Assembly: GCA_018396395.1 (NCBI GenBank)
Contig: JAGTQN010000055.1
Span: forward strand, 1-11,352
Source of the DNA: Candidatus Bathyarchaeota archaeon
GTDB lineage: Archaea > Thermoproteota > CALKCG01 > B24 > JAGTQN01
DNA: 11,352 nucleotides
Direction: 5' to 3'
Below the pieces are notes generated by a model. It saw only the letters and a list, made by a program, of their open reading frames with translations. It searched no databases and was not told the DNA's origin. This document shows positions 1-6,368 of this stretch, one piece after another. The stretch's first letter is position 1. Each line of letters starts with the position of its first letter. A program made the position numbers and the translations under genes.

Positions 1-120
1 AGGAGCTTTTTGGAAAAGATCTTCGGCTCCACTTGCCACGAATCTTAATGCCTTTACCATCGCCTTTGCTTTTGCCTTTAGATTTGCCTTTGGATTTGAA
101 AGACCTTTAGCCATACTCAT
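1..120 (-). CDS. hypothetical protein, N-terminal part only (runs off left edge)
   Basis: An open frame reads leftward from ATG at 120 (alternative ATG at 114) to the window edge without a stop, giving 40 residues. It begins MSMAKGLSNPKANL, continues with a basic Lys/Ala-rich stretch (residues 11-25), then a less biased part ending DLFQKAP. I do not recognise the family. Support for a real gene is a TATA-like TTTTTAT on the minus strand (about 155-163), a GGAGGG at 136-141 on the minus strand, and divergence from the next gene. The Lys/Ala bias could be a basic nucleic-acid-binding tail, but that is a guess. Truncated by the window, so length and function are unknown. Confidence 0.45.
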   Translation of the reverse strand, partial: MSMAKGLSNPKANLKAKAKAMVKALRFVASGAEDLFQKAP

Positions 121-211
121 CGTTAGGGTCTTCTTCCCTCCAACAAAAGAAATGGATAAAAACCAAAAAGAAAGAGGGAATTCTTGAAAAAAGAACAAAG
201 AATACGCGAAT

Positions 212-234
212 AAGCCTGAATATAGGCTTTTAAT
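212..234 (+). promoter_or_regulatory. TATA-type promoter of the Mrr-like gene, overlapping a short inverted repeat
   Basis: GCTTTTAAT at 226-234 resembles an archaeal TATA box. Its centre is about 27 bases before the ATG at 258, the spacing expected for a leaderless transcript. An inverted repeat, AAGCCT (212-217) and AGGCTT (224-229), overlaps the box and could be an operator or chance. No ribosome binding site precedes the ATG, which fits a leaderless start. Confidence 0.5.
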
Positions 235-257
235 GCGATTTTTTAATTTATATCCTG

Positions 258-620
258 ATGCTTCAGCTGGAAAACCTTTCCCTTATGGAGATGGCTTTAG
301 AATATTTTCGAAGAAGGGGGTTCAAATGTCAAGCTCCCGCCATCCTCAATGGAATATCGGGAAGGAGCTATAGATTCGATATTCTATTGAAGGGAAAGGC
401 TCGAGAGAAGAGAGTGGTCTGGGTCAAAGATTGGAATCGCTATGTGGGTATTAACGTGATCATAGCCCTTGATGTGGCTTCCGAAGATGTTGGGATACCG
501 AACCCAATAATGGTGGGGAGGGGCTTCAGCGATAACGTAAGGACCTATAGCCAGCGAAGGGGAATCTCCCTCATCACGGATAGAGAGATCCTTTCCAGTC
601 TTATGGGAACTAGCCTATAG
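258..620 (+). CDS. Mrr/Hjc-like restriction-endonuclease-fold protein, probably degenerate
   Basis: A 120-residue protein whose layout matches small archaeal endonuclease-fold (Mrr/Holliday-junction-resolvase-like) proteins. An N-terminal helix (about 8-22, ALEYFRRRGFK) leads to a beta strand with YRFDILL (Asp41), a second strand VVWVKDW (52-58), then VIIALDVAS and a C-terminal part resembling the Mrr core (IMVGRGFSDNVRTYSQRRGISLI, 84-106). In active members the second strand carries E-x-K; here that position reads W55-V56-K57, so the acidic metal ligand is missing while Asp41 and Lys57 remain. It may be inactive, or bind DNA or a partner without cutting. The start is the first ATG, 27 bases after a TATA box. 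Its 3' end overlaps the convergent SWIM gene by 11 bases. The family call rests on pattern recognition only. Confidence 0.65.
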   Translation: MLQLENLSLMEMALEYFRRRGFKCQAPAILNGISGRSYRFDILLKGKAREKRVVWVKDWNRYVGINVIIALDVASEDVGIPNPIMVGRGFSDNVRTYSQRRGISLITDREILSSLMGTSL

Positions 621-1245
621 CCTCCCAGTGTCCATCTATGCTACGGAACCTTCGTCTCGGATCCAGAAGAAGGGCTGAGGCAAGGCTTCTTGGCGAAGGG
701 ATCTCATAGCCGAGGCCCAGGAGTTCTCCGTAGAGTTCTCGAAGCGTATAACTCTTTTTCTTTTCTTCCAGGATCTTAGCCGCCGCATCCCTAACCTCGC
801 CAACATACCTTAACCAGGCAGCCCTACCTCCCTTCTCAGGCTTCCGCCATTCCATCATAAACCTCTCGTAAAGCTCATCATCCTCATGGAAGACATCGTA
901 TTTCCCTAAGGCTTCCGCAATCCTTTGGGCAAGGATGTGATAGCAGAGGGGGGCTTCCCCTTCGAGGACTCTGAAGTAGAAGTCCTGGCAGCTACAGAAG
1001 GGGGCTTCTGGTAAAACCTCGTAATCCCTTTTCCTTCCTACTACGATCCATAGAACCCTATTACTTGGTTTGAAAAAATACTTTTTTACCCTCCCTTCTT
1101 CGATGGCTTGAAGAGCCAATCGAAAGCGCTCCCCGAAGAGATTTAAAAGCTCTTCCAATGTCTCCATGGGAAGGTTTCCAAGCTCCCTTGCCCTTCTTAG
1201 GGCATCCTCAAGGATCTTCTCCTTTTCTTGGGGATTAAGACCCAT
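610..1245 (-). CDS. SWIM zinc-finger domain protein
   Basis: A 211-residue protein with a clear SWIM zinc-binding motif: C84-x-C86, then C101-x-H103 (CxC-x14-CxH), preceded by strands typical of the domain (YFFKPSNRVLWIVVG). The N-terminus is helical and acidic (1-50). The C-terminal part (about 135-211) is basic and has a possible winged-helix-like segment ending near the stop. SWIM proteins bind nucleic acid or protein partners. Stand-alone archaeal SWIM proteins have been linked to RadA-paralogue partners as relatives of eukaryotic Shu2/SWS1; that role is only a suggestion here, since no radA paralogue is in view. A strong ribosome binding site, GGAGGGG on the minus strand, lies about 6 bases before the ATG. 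It sits 106 bases downstream of pelA on the same strand and may be cotranscribed. Confidence 0.8.
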   Translation of the reverse strand: MGLNPQEKEKILEDALRRARELGNLPMETLEELLNLFGERFRLALQAIEEGRVKKYFFKPSNRVLWIVVGRKRDYEVLPEAPFCSCQDFYFRVLEGEAPLCYHILAQRIAEALGKYDVFHEDDELYERFMMEWRKPEKGGRAAWLRYVGEVRDAAAKILEEKKKSYTLRELYGELLGLGYEIPSPRSLASALLLDPRRRFRSIDGHWEAIG

Positions 1246-1351
1246 GTTGTCCCCTCCGAATTCCTGAAGGCACCGTAAGGGGCGCTTCTTTTCCGATTTC
1301 CTTGGCTTACACTTCCTTCTTGGTTGTTTCGAGGAATAGCTTTACCTTACC

Positions 1352-2446
1352 TTATCTTCCTTCGCCCCCTTCAGGTATTCTAAACCTAAGGAGTGCAATG
1401 AAGCCCCCCAAGGCCCATAGCTTCTCCCCAGCCTCATGCCCAGAGGATATGAAGATGACGCGCCCTCCTTTTTCCTCCACTTGCCTTAGAAGATTGTAAA
1501 AGCCTTCCCATCTTTCAGTACTTGCTTCCCTCAAAAGACGATCGGAAACGAGGAGGCTTTCAACGGCTCCTAGGTCGGCTGCCCTTTTGACAGCATCATG
1601 GCCGTAGGTTACCAGGCCTCCTGAACTAAGCCTCCTCAAAGCATCTTCAACAATCCTCGTTTCGACGATTACCATAGCCTCCGAAACATACTTAGTAACC
1701 AGGCCAGATCTCAAAGCTTCATGAACCCCACCTATTCCACCGACGCTTGTATGGGCAACCCTCAACTCCCTGATTCCATCATGAAGGTTTTTTTGGATAT
1801 ATTCCGCAAGCCTTTGTTTCAGGAAACCTGGCCCTACGAGAAGGAGGATTCCCGTTTCATCTCCTAGCATAGTCGGAAGGCTTGAGGAAATCTCCTTGAA
1901 GGCTTCTGCCAAGCTGGCTTCCCTCCTCTCGGGACTTCCCTTTCCAGGCAAATGTAGCTTCCATTCTGCCTTTATATCGAAGCCGTAGTCCCTAAGGATT
2001 GCTAGACAGCAGTCCTCATCGTCGATGGAAAGGACAGCGATCCTTGTTCTACGGCTTTTCATAGATGTCTCAAGCCTTTCGACCTCGAACCTCATCCAAT
2101 TGGGCTTTATGATATCTATACTATCGCCAACCTTAATAGTTATGGTGTGGTGATCCCCCTCAACCCATTTGAAGCGTTCTGGAGCCTCCACAACGATGCC
2201 CTTTACCCTCAACCTTCCAATATGCCTGTTGAGGCTTGCCTCCTTCGCCCTTATTCCGAGATACATAGGAAACCGCTTCCCTTCTGAGTCCTCTCCAGTG
2301 GACTCCCGAACCTTGACTTCCCTAGTAGTTCTTCCGTAGACAAGGTCCCCTGGATTGATGAGGTGTAGGAGATGCCAAAGGTCATCGAGGGCTTCGGGAA
2401 CGAGCTTGACATGATTTTTTTTCTTATCCCAAAGAAGAATCCTCAA
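1352..2446 (-). CDS. pelA: Pelota (Dom34), mRNA surveillance and ribosome rescue factor
   Basis: A 364-residue protein matching archaeal Pelota in length and domain order. An Sm-like N-terminal domain (1-130; DKKKNHVKLVPEALDDLWHL, GDLVYGRTTREVKV) is followed by the eRF1 domain 2-like part (about 135-260; TRIAVLSIDDEDCCLAILRDYG, ILLLVGPGFLK) and domain 3 (about 265-364; ALRSGLVTKYVSEAMVIVETR, GLVTYGHDAVKRAADLGAVE). The eRF1 peptidyl-hydrolysis GGQ is absent, as expected for Pelota. In archaea the protein acts with aEF1A and ABCE1 to release ribosomes stalled on mRNA ends. The start is TTG at 2446: the family begins at this residue, and no upstream ATG fits. The gene is divergent from rimI and upstream of the SWIM gene. 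Confidence 0.95.
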   Translation of the reverse strand: MRILLWDKKKNHVKLVPEALDDLWHLLHLINPGDLVYGRTTREVKVRESTGEDSEGKRFPMYLGIRAKEASLNRHIGRLRVKGIVVEAPERFKWVEGDHHTITIKVGDSIDIIKPNWMRFEVERLETSMKSRRTRIAVLSIDDEDCCLAILRDYGFDIKAEWKLHLPGKGSPERREASLAEAFKEISSSLPTMLGDETGILLLVGPGFLKQRLAEYIQKNLHDGIRELRVAHTSVGGIGGVHEALRSGLVTKYVSEAMVIVETRIVEDALRRLSSGGLVTYGHDAVKRAADLGAVESLLVSDRLLREASTERWEGFYNLLRQVEEKGGRVIFISSGHEAGEKLWALGGFIALLRFRIPEGGEGR

Positions 2447-2477
2447 ATCCTTCGCCTAAGAAAAAAGGGCTTGAAAT

Positions 2478-2495
2478 CCATAAAAACCTATACGG
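2478..2495. promoter_or_regulatory. shared divergent promoter region of pelA and rimI
   Basis: CCATAAAAACC (about 2477-2487) reads as a TATA-like element on the minus strand (GGTTTTTATGG), about 35 bases ahead of the pelA TTG. The adjoining CCTATACG (2488-2495) lies about 27 bases before the TTG at 2519 proposed for rimI. With only about 70 bases between the two starts, both promoters must overlap. Assigned from spacing and base composition only. Confidence 0.35.
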
Positions 2496-2518
2496 AGGTT
2501 AATCGAACCTTTTTCAAG

Positions 2519-3040
2519 TTGGAAAGATACGAATCCCCTGGAAAAGGCAGTGAAGCTAAGGCTCCCGTGGTCCTGAGAAGCATAAAGCCCGAGGACCTAC
2601 GGGAAGTAATAGTCCTTGAAAGGCTTTGCTTCCAGAAGCCTTTCCCATCCTCCTACCTAAGTACCCTAGCTTACTTAAGCCCTAAAACCTTCCTTATCGC
2701 TGAGTTAGAAGGAAGGATTGTAGGATATGCTGTGGCTTCTGTCAGGGGAAGGGAGGGGCATATCATATCGATAGCCGTTCACCCTCAACAAAGGCGTAAG
2801 GGAATTGGGGAAGGACTTCTGAAGAAGATCCTTAGCATCCTCTTGGAGGAGAAGGTATCGGCTATCATCCTAGAAGTTCGAAGGAGTAACAAAGCCGCAA
2901 TACGTCTCTATGAGAAAATAGGCTTCAGAATCGAAGGAGTAGCCAAAGGCTATTACTCAGATGGTGAGGATGCCTTCATCATGCGATATAATATATCCCG
3001 AGAAAACGGAGGGATCTTCCGAAATGAGGGAAATCCTTAG
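2519..3040 (+). CDS. rimI: ribosomal-protein-S18-alanine N-acetyltransferase-like GNAT protein
   Basis: A GNAT-fold N-terminal acetyltransferase of the archaeal RimI/Ard1 type, which acetylates protein N-termini using acetyl-CoA. Numbered from this start, the fold begins at VVLRSIKPEDLREVIVLE (17-34). Motif A is HIISIAVHPQQRRKGIGEGL (81-100), with the acetyl-CoA loop QRRKGIG at 91-97. Motif B is ILEVRRSNKAAIRLYEKIGF (117-136), with Tyr131. The substrate-side signature GYYSDGEDAFIMR (144-156) is typical of the family. The start is uncertain. The open frame extends to ATG 2372, but that would overlap the pelA start and its promoter. TTG 2519 fits a leaderless start; GTG 2567 would also keep the whole domain. 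A C-terminal tail of about 15 residues follows the fold. It is divergent from pelA. Confidence 0.88.
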   Translation: MERYESPGKGSEAKAPVVLRSIKPEDLREVIVLERLCFQKPFPSSYLSTLAYLSPKTFLIAELEGRIVGYAVASVRGREGHIISIAVHPQQRRKGIGEGLLKKILSILLEEKVSAIILEVRRSNKAAIRLYEKIGFRIEGVAKGYYSDGEDAFIMRYNISRENGGIFRNEGNP

Positions 3041-3213
3041 TTTTGCTTAGAACCTTCACGTTCGTACTCGCTTTCTTTCCTATGGCGAACGAAAAAGAAA
3101 AGGAGGAAGGGCATTTGTCCATGAAGACGATCTTGAATTTCCTTTCTATTGGGCTTTATCTCACGAATACCCCATGCTTACGATGTGCCCTCATAAGGGC
3201 TAGAAAAGCGAAG

Positions 3214-3221
3214 CTTTAAGG
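3214..3221 (+). promoter_or_regulatory. TATA-like box before the small zinc-binding ORF
   Basis: CTTTAAGG with upstream AAAAGCGAAG resembles an archaeal BRE plus TATA element. It predicts transcription starting about 3241-3245, just ahead of the GGAG at 3244-3247 and the GTG at 3259. Confidence 0.35.
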
Positions 3222-3258
3222 TAGCCTATAAGATCTATAAGTTGGAGCTAGAAGATCC

Positions 3259-3405
3259 GTGGTTGCCGAAGAAAGGCCGCGACCCATAAGAAGGAAGCCT
3301 AGCCCCTTCAGTAGCATCGAGTGCAAGGGATGTCCCCATAAAGGAAGCTACTACTGCTGGAGACAGTGTCCCTTCAATGCTTGGAGGACAAGAAGGGTCG
3401 AGTAA
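3259..3405 (+). CDS. small putative zinc-binding protein (48 residues)
   Basis: A short frame from GTG 3259 to TAA 3405. The C-terminal half carries IECKGCPHKG followed by YYCWRQCPFNAW: four cysteines at 22, 25, 33 and 37 (C-x2-C-x7-C-x3-C), the layout of a small zinc knuckle. The N-terminal half is basic and proline-rich (RPRPIRRKPSPF). I do not recognise the family. Support comes from the cysteine pattern, a TATA-like box at 3214-3221, and GGAG 11 bases before the GTG. The other frame just upstream, from TTG 3242, reads LELEDPWLPKK and would join this frame cleanly by a one-base shift near 3271-3276, so the true N-terminus may be that and the gene may contain a frameshift. It follows rimI on the same strand but about 220 bases later. 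Confidence 0.45.
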   Translation: MVAEERPRPIRRKPSPFSSIECKGCPHKGSYYCWRQCPFNAWRTRRVE

Positions 3406-3466
3406 AAAACGAAAAGGAAAATAAAAAATCAATAAGCCTCGAATCCATCGAACTTTCTTTATTTTC
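3405..3466. terminator. AT-rich bidirectional terminator region
   Basis: Convergent genes end at 3405 (plus) and 3484 (minus). The plus strand has the T-rich run TTTCTTTATTTTC at about 3451-3463. The minus strand reads TTTTTTATTTTCCTTTTCG across about 3411-3430. Oligo-T tracts are the normal archaeal intrinsic terminator. No strong hairpin is seen. Confidence 0.45.
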
Positions 3467-3483
3467 ATAGCTTCTTAATGGTC

Positions 3484-3816
3484 TCACATGATCCTCGTTC
3501 CAGGAGGAACTGTTTCCTCAACCGTTAGCCAATAGGGCTTTTCTCCAACGGCCGCCGCCAATAGCATCCCCTTTGATTCAATGCCGGCTATAGTTCGAGG
3601 CTTTAAGTTGGCGAGAACGACGAATTGTTTTCCAAGGAAGTAGGAGGGCGGATAGTATTCCGCTCCTCCCGCGATCATCTGCCTCACCTCCCCTCCAATG
3701 TCAACCTTAAGCTTGAGGATCTTCGTTCGACCTGGAATGGGCTGGGCTTCGATGACCCTTCCAACCCTTAGGTCAAGCTTGTTAAACTCCTCAATCGTAA
3801 TAATCGGTTTCTCCAT
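3484..3816 (-). CDS. tRNA-binding OB-fold protein (MetRS C-terminal/Arc1p-EMAPII-like)
   Basis: A 110-residue stand-alone version of the tRNA-binding domain found at the C-terminus of many methionyl-tRNA synthetases. Diagnostic segments are LDLRVGRVIEAQPIPG (14-29), KILKLKVDIGG (32-42), RQMIAGGAEYYPPSYFLGK (45-63), FVVLANLKPRTIAGIESKGM (65-84) and a final VPPGTRIM. Length fits a single OB-fold that dimerises. In archaea the domain is often encoded apart from MetRS catalytic subunits and supplies tRNA affinity in trans; whether that is so here cannot be told, because no metG is in view. AGGGAT on the minus strand lies just upstream of the ATG at 3816. A 37-codon frame (3837-3950) precedes it on the same strand with a 20-base gap and may share its transcript. 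Confidence 0.92.
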   Translation of the reverse strand: MEKPIITIEEFNKLDLRVGRVIEAQPIPGRTKILKLKVDIGGEVRQMIAGGAEYYPPSYFLGKQFVVLANLKPRTIAGIESKGMLLAAAVGEKPYWLTVEETVPPGTRIM

Positions 3817-3836
3817 GGTAATCCCTTATTTCAATA

Positions 3837-3950
3837 TCAGTGTCGCCATTTAACGTTTTCTAAAAATTTTCTATCTGAAAGGTCTGCCCTCGTATACCCA
3901 GATCTCCCTAAACGTACAATCCAGCACATAAGCTCCTCCTTTAAGGACAT
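3837..3950 (-). CDS. small ORF upstream of the tRNA-binding protein (37 residues)
   Basis: A frame from ATG 3950 to TGA 3837, beginning MSLKEELMCWIVRLGR and ending KFLENVKWRH. Its composition is protein-like (charged, one Cys, two Trp). A strong ribosome-binding-like AAGGAGGAG lies inside it, 5-6 bases before a second ATG at 3929, so a 30-residue product is also possible. It ends 20 bases before the tRNA-binding gene. The minus-strand copy of the inverted-repeat promoter (4003-4013) would start a transcript near 3983 and include it. No family recognised; it could be a leader peptide or chance. Confidence 0.35.
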   Translation of the reverse strand: MSLKEELMCWIVRLGRSGYTRADLSDRKFLENVKWRH

Positions 3951-4002
3951 GGTAATTTTTTATTCTATTCAAGATACCAAGGATCTTCCTTCCAAAAATT
4001 CA

Positions 4003-4035
4003 AAGGGCTATAACCTTGAAGTTTTTATAGCCCTT
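4003..4035. promoter_or_regulatory. inverted repeat forming back-to-back TATA promoters
   Basis: AAGGGCTATAA (4003-4013) and TTATAGCCCTT (4025-4035) are perfect 11-base inverted copies separated by 11 bases. Each arm read outward is TTATAGCCCTT with upstream T or GG, so both divergent units (3950 leftward, 4107 rightward) may use identical core promoters. Predicted transcription starts are near 3983 (minus) and 4053 (plus). It could instead be a dyad operator overlapping the TATA box. Confidence 0.5.
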
Positions 4036-4106
4036 CCTTTCCCCCATTCCATTCTACCATTCGACTATTAAGGATGCCCTATTATTAATTTCTGAGGGGG
4101 TTCTGT

Positions 4107-4589
4107 ATGGTTAAGGTATTAGTTTCCTTCTATTCAAAGGGTGGGAACACAGAGAAGATGGCTAAGGCTTTAGCCGAAGGTGCCAAGGAAGTCGAAGGTG
4201 TCGAGGTTGAGTTGAAAAGGGTGGAGGAGACGGGGCTTGAGGACCTTATATCCGCTGATGCCATAGCCCTTGGCTCCCCTACCTATTATGGGCTACTTGC
4301 GGCTCCTGTGAAGAGGCTCCTGGACGAAAGCGTGAAGATTCATGGAAAACTTGAGGGAAAAGTTGGAATAGCCTTTACTACCTCTGGAGGTACAGCCACA
4401 GGAGCCGAAACAACGCTCCTCTCAATCCTTCAAGCTTTCCTGGTCCATGGGATGATCGTTCAGGGAGATTCCAAGGATAAGCACTATGGACCTGCTGCCA
4501 CCGGAACTCCAAATGCCGAAGATCTAAGGCTTTGTAAGGAAAGGGGGCGCAACATTGCCCTTCTAGCCCTTAAGCTATCTAGAAGCTAG
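4107..4589 (+). CDS. WrbA-type flavodoxin / NAD(P)H:quinone oxidoreductase-like protein
   Basis: A 160-residue flavodoxin-fold protein. The FMN phosphate-binding loop is SFYSKGGNTEKMAKALAEG (7-25). The second FMN-contacting loop is ALGSPTYYGLLAAPVKRLLDES (54-75), and the third is IAFTTSGGTATGAETTLLSIL (89-109). A WrbA-like segment near VHGMIVQGDSKDKHYGPAATGTP (113-135) follows, and the length is slightly below WrbA. The family binds FMN and reduces quinones by two electrons or acts as an electron carrier; it is cytoplasmic. The start has a strong ribosome binding site (GAGGGGG, 4094-4100). It is followed 28 bases later by the acetamidase gene and probably forms an operon with it, though no functional link is known. 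Confidence 0.88.
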   Translation: MVKVLVSFYSKGGNTEKMAKALAEGAKEVEGVEVELKRVEETGLEDLISADAIALGSPTYYGLLAAPVKRLLDESVKIHGKLEGKVGIAFTTSGGTATGAETTLLSILQAFLVHGMIVQGDSKDKHYGPAATGTPNAEDLRLCKERGRNIALLALKLSRS

Positions 4590-4617
4590 CGCAAATCGCA
4601 GGCGTAAGAAAGATTTG

Positions 4618-5586
4618 ATGGCGACAGCTATGGAACATTTCTTCAAACCATCGAAATACTACCTGACTTTCGGTCCCAACGAGCCAGCCTACCATGTGAA
4701 GCCAGGCGACATCTTGGTAGCTCCGACCGTCGATGCCAGGGGTTACGATTCGAGGGGGATACAGATCCCTGAGAATGCAAGGCAAAGAAGTCCCTCCACA
4801 ACCTTCTGCCCATCGAATCCCTTAGTTGGACCCTTTTATGTGGAAGACGCAGAGCCTGGCGATGCGTTAGTCGTAAAGATTGAACGAATAGCCCTGAATC
4901 GCCCCATGGCATGGTCAAGGATCAGGGCAAACTTCGGTTCCTTCACCGAAGAAGTACCGGGGAAGCGCTTCCTCCTGAACGAGCCCCTTGAGGAAAGGCT
5001 ATTTGAATGGTCCCTTGACCTTCGAAGGAACGTAGGAATCCTAAACCTTCCGAAGAGCAGAATAGGAAAGGTTGAGATCCCCCTCCATCCTTTTTTAGGT
5101 TCCATAGGGGTTGCCCCAAGGTTTGGGAGGGTTGAAACAGCCCTAACACCTGGAGAGTATGGTGGAAACATGGACTGCATTGAAACTAGGGAGGGAGCTA
5201 CCCTATATTTCCCAGTGTTTGTAAAGGGTGCCTACTTGGCATTTGGGGATGTCCATGCTGCCCAAGGGGATGGAGAAATTTGTGGTGTAGCCCTAGAAAC
5301 CACGGCTGAAGTAAGGCTTCGCCTCGATTTGATGAAAGGTAAGGAGATTGAATGGCCAAGGATTGAGGATGAAGACTGGATCATGGTGGCGGGAAGCTCC
5401 AGGCCTCTCATGGAAGCCTTCAAGATTGCCCATTATGAACTCCTCAATTGGCTTGTAAAGGACTACGGCTTTGATCGCTGGGAAGGCCTTCAGCTCCTAT
5501 CTCAAGTAGGTAGATGCCGAATAGGGAATGTTGTCGATCCATTCTACACAGTGCTAGCAAAGTTTCCAAAGAGATTCCTTCCCTAA
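4618..5586 (+). CDS. acetamidase/formamidase family protein
   Basis: A 322-residue member of the FmdA/AmdA family, which hydrolyses short amides (formamide, acetamide) to ammonia and the acid. Recognisable parts are an N-terminal AYHVKPGDILVAPTVDARGYDSRG (24-47), GPFYVEDAEPGDALVVKIERI (71-91), IPLHPFLGSIGVAP (154-167), the conserved GDVHAAQGDGEICGVALETTAEV (210-232, with Asp211, His213, Glu220), and the C-terminal part with DYGFDRWEGLQLLSQVGRCRIGNVVDPFYTV. Length is close to family norm. Start choice: ATG 4618, with TTG 4615 immediately before and ATG 4630 after as alternatives; the site lacks a clear ribosome binding site. It lies directly downstream of the flavodoxin gene. The exact amide substrate cannot be told from sequence. 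Confidence 0.92.
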   Translation: MATAMEHFFKPSKYYLTFGPNEPAYHVKPGDILVAPTVDARGYDSRGIQIPENARQRSPSTTFCPSNPLVGPFYVEDAEPGDALVVKIERIALNRPMAWSRIRANFGSFTEEVPGKRFLLNEPLEERLFEWSLDLRRNVGILNLPKSRIGKVEIPLHPFLGSIGVAPRFGRVETALTPGEYGGNMDCIETREGATLYFPVFVKGAYLAFGDVHAAQGDGEICGVALETTAEVRLRLDLMKGKEIEWPRIEDEDWIMVAGSSRPLMEAFKIAHYELLNWLVKDYGFDRWEGLQLLSQVGRCRIGNVVDPFYTVLAKFPKRFLP

Positions 5587-5963
5587 GAGGTCAAAGGGAA
5601 GGCTGAGTTTGATCGAAAATCATGGAGGAAATTTTTCCAAGAAAAATCATTTATATGATACACCTCCAAGAATTTTCCCTTCTTTCCTCTAGGCCAGGTA
5701 TTGGCAAATTCAAACGTGATGCTCCTCAAATCGCTATAGCCTCTCCAATCCATAGCTGCCGTCCATATTCGATATTATTATCTGCCGATTCAAATGACGA
5801 AGCCAAGGTCTATTCCGAAGGTGCCATATGGAAAAGATGAAAAGGGTTTCTCTACTCGCCTTCTACATCAGATTGCCTTACCTACCTAGAGGAATTAATT
5901 TTAAGTTTTTTCGTCTATGAGATTTCCTTTCTGAAAAAGGATGCGATAAGCTTTATTAGGAAA
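5587..5963. other. intergenic stretch without a recognisable gene
   Basis: About 380 bases between the acetamidase and the 83-residue gene. It contains a T-rich run at about 5668-5692 (AATTTTCCCTTCTTTCCTC) that could terminate the acetamidase transcript, and a small hairpin ATCAT-TTAT-ATGAT at 5646-5659. A plus-strand frame at 5622-5840 has no promoter or ribosome binding site and no family likeness. On the minus strand two short frame pieces separated by a stop look faintly protein-like but lack a gene structure. No RNA gene recognised. Confidence 0.4.
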
Positions 5964-5972
5964 CTTTATAAA
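5963..5972 (+). promoter_or_regulatory. strong archaeal TATA promoter of the 83-residue gene
   Basis: CTTTATAAA (5964-5972), preceded by a purine-rich AGGAAA that fits a BRE. The centre is 27 bases before the TTG at 5995, so the mRNA should begin at or next to the start codon. Confidence 0.65.
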
Positions 5973-5994
5973 TGTAGATATTGGTAGAGCTTCC

Positions 5995-6246
5995 TTGAGC
6001 GAGGAAAAAAATATAGCTCAAAAATCTCGCTTTGGGAGGGACTACTTAGCGTCAGAGTACGCAAAGCGCTTACCCCCAGATAATCTTGAGGAGATCCTTA
6101 AGAGGACTCAGATACAAGAACAAATTCAGGGTTCCCAGGGAATATATTCAAATCTTTTATCCAAACCCATGATCACATCTTATAAGAGCTATTTGGAAGC
6201 ACTCAAAGCCAAGAGAGCTAGAGGAATTGTTTCGATGATGGGTTAA
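5995..6246 (+). CDS. small protein of unknown function (83 residues), leaderless TTG start
   Basis: The frame starts at TTG 5995 and reads MSEEKNIAQKSRFGRDYLAS at the N-terminus. It is mostly helical and highly charged (acidic and basic mixed), with a glutamine-rich central segment (IQEQIQGSQGIYSNLL, 41-56) and a basic C-terminal helix (YLEALKAKRARG, 67-78). There are no cysteines and no signal or membrane segment, so it is likely cytoplasmic. I do not recognise the family and assign no function. Reality is supported by a near-ideal TATA box exactly 27 bases upstream and by protein-like composition. It converges on the Gfo/Idh/MocA gene, leaving about 120 bases between stops, and the flanking gaps suggest a stand-alone gene. 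Confidence 0.65.
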   Translation: MSEEKNIAQKSRFGRDYLASEYAKRLPPDNLEEILKRTQIQEQIQGSQGIYSNLLSKPMITSYKSYLEALKAKRARGIVSMMG

Positions 6247-6368
6247 GCCCTACGAGTTACTTCTCCAGCCTAGAGGCTTTTACCGTTTACACAAGGTCAA
6301 GAAGTTAAAAAAGATAAACAGAATTTGGAGAGTCTCAGACTTCCTTTCATGAATTTTCCGTGGAGGCT

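Noticed and set aside
2372..2518. Longer rimI start at ATG 2372 or 2411
   Set aside because: It would overlap the first 70 or so bases of pelA coding sequence on the other strand and the shared promoter; the added residues do not look like part of the GNAT fold.
3082..3219. 45-codon plus-strand frame with a CLRC motif, preceded internally by a GGAGG
   Set aside because: It has a hydrophobic middle and a purine-rich start but no recognisable family, and its end overlaps the TATA-like box of the next small ORF. Kept only as a possibility.
3235..3468. 77-residue minus-strand frame
   Set aside because: It is antisense to the small cysteine-rich ORF and crosses the AT-rich terminator region; low-complexity, Ser/Pro-rich translation.
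5622..5840. 72-residue plus-strand frame in the acetamidase/83-residue-gene gap
   Set aside because: No TATA box or ribosome binding site, composition unlike neighbouring proteins, no family likeness.
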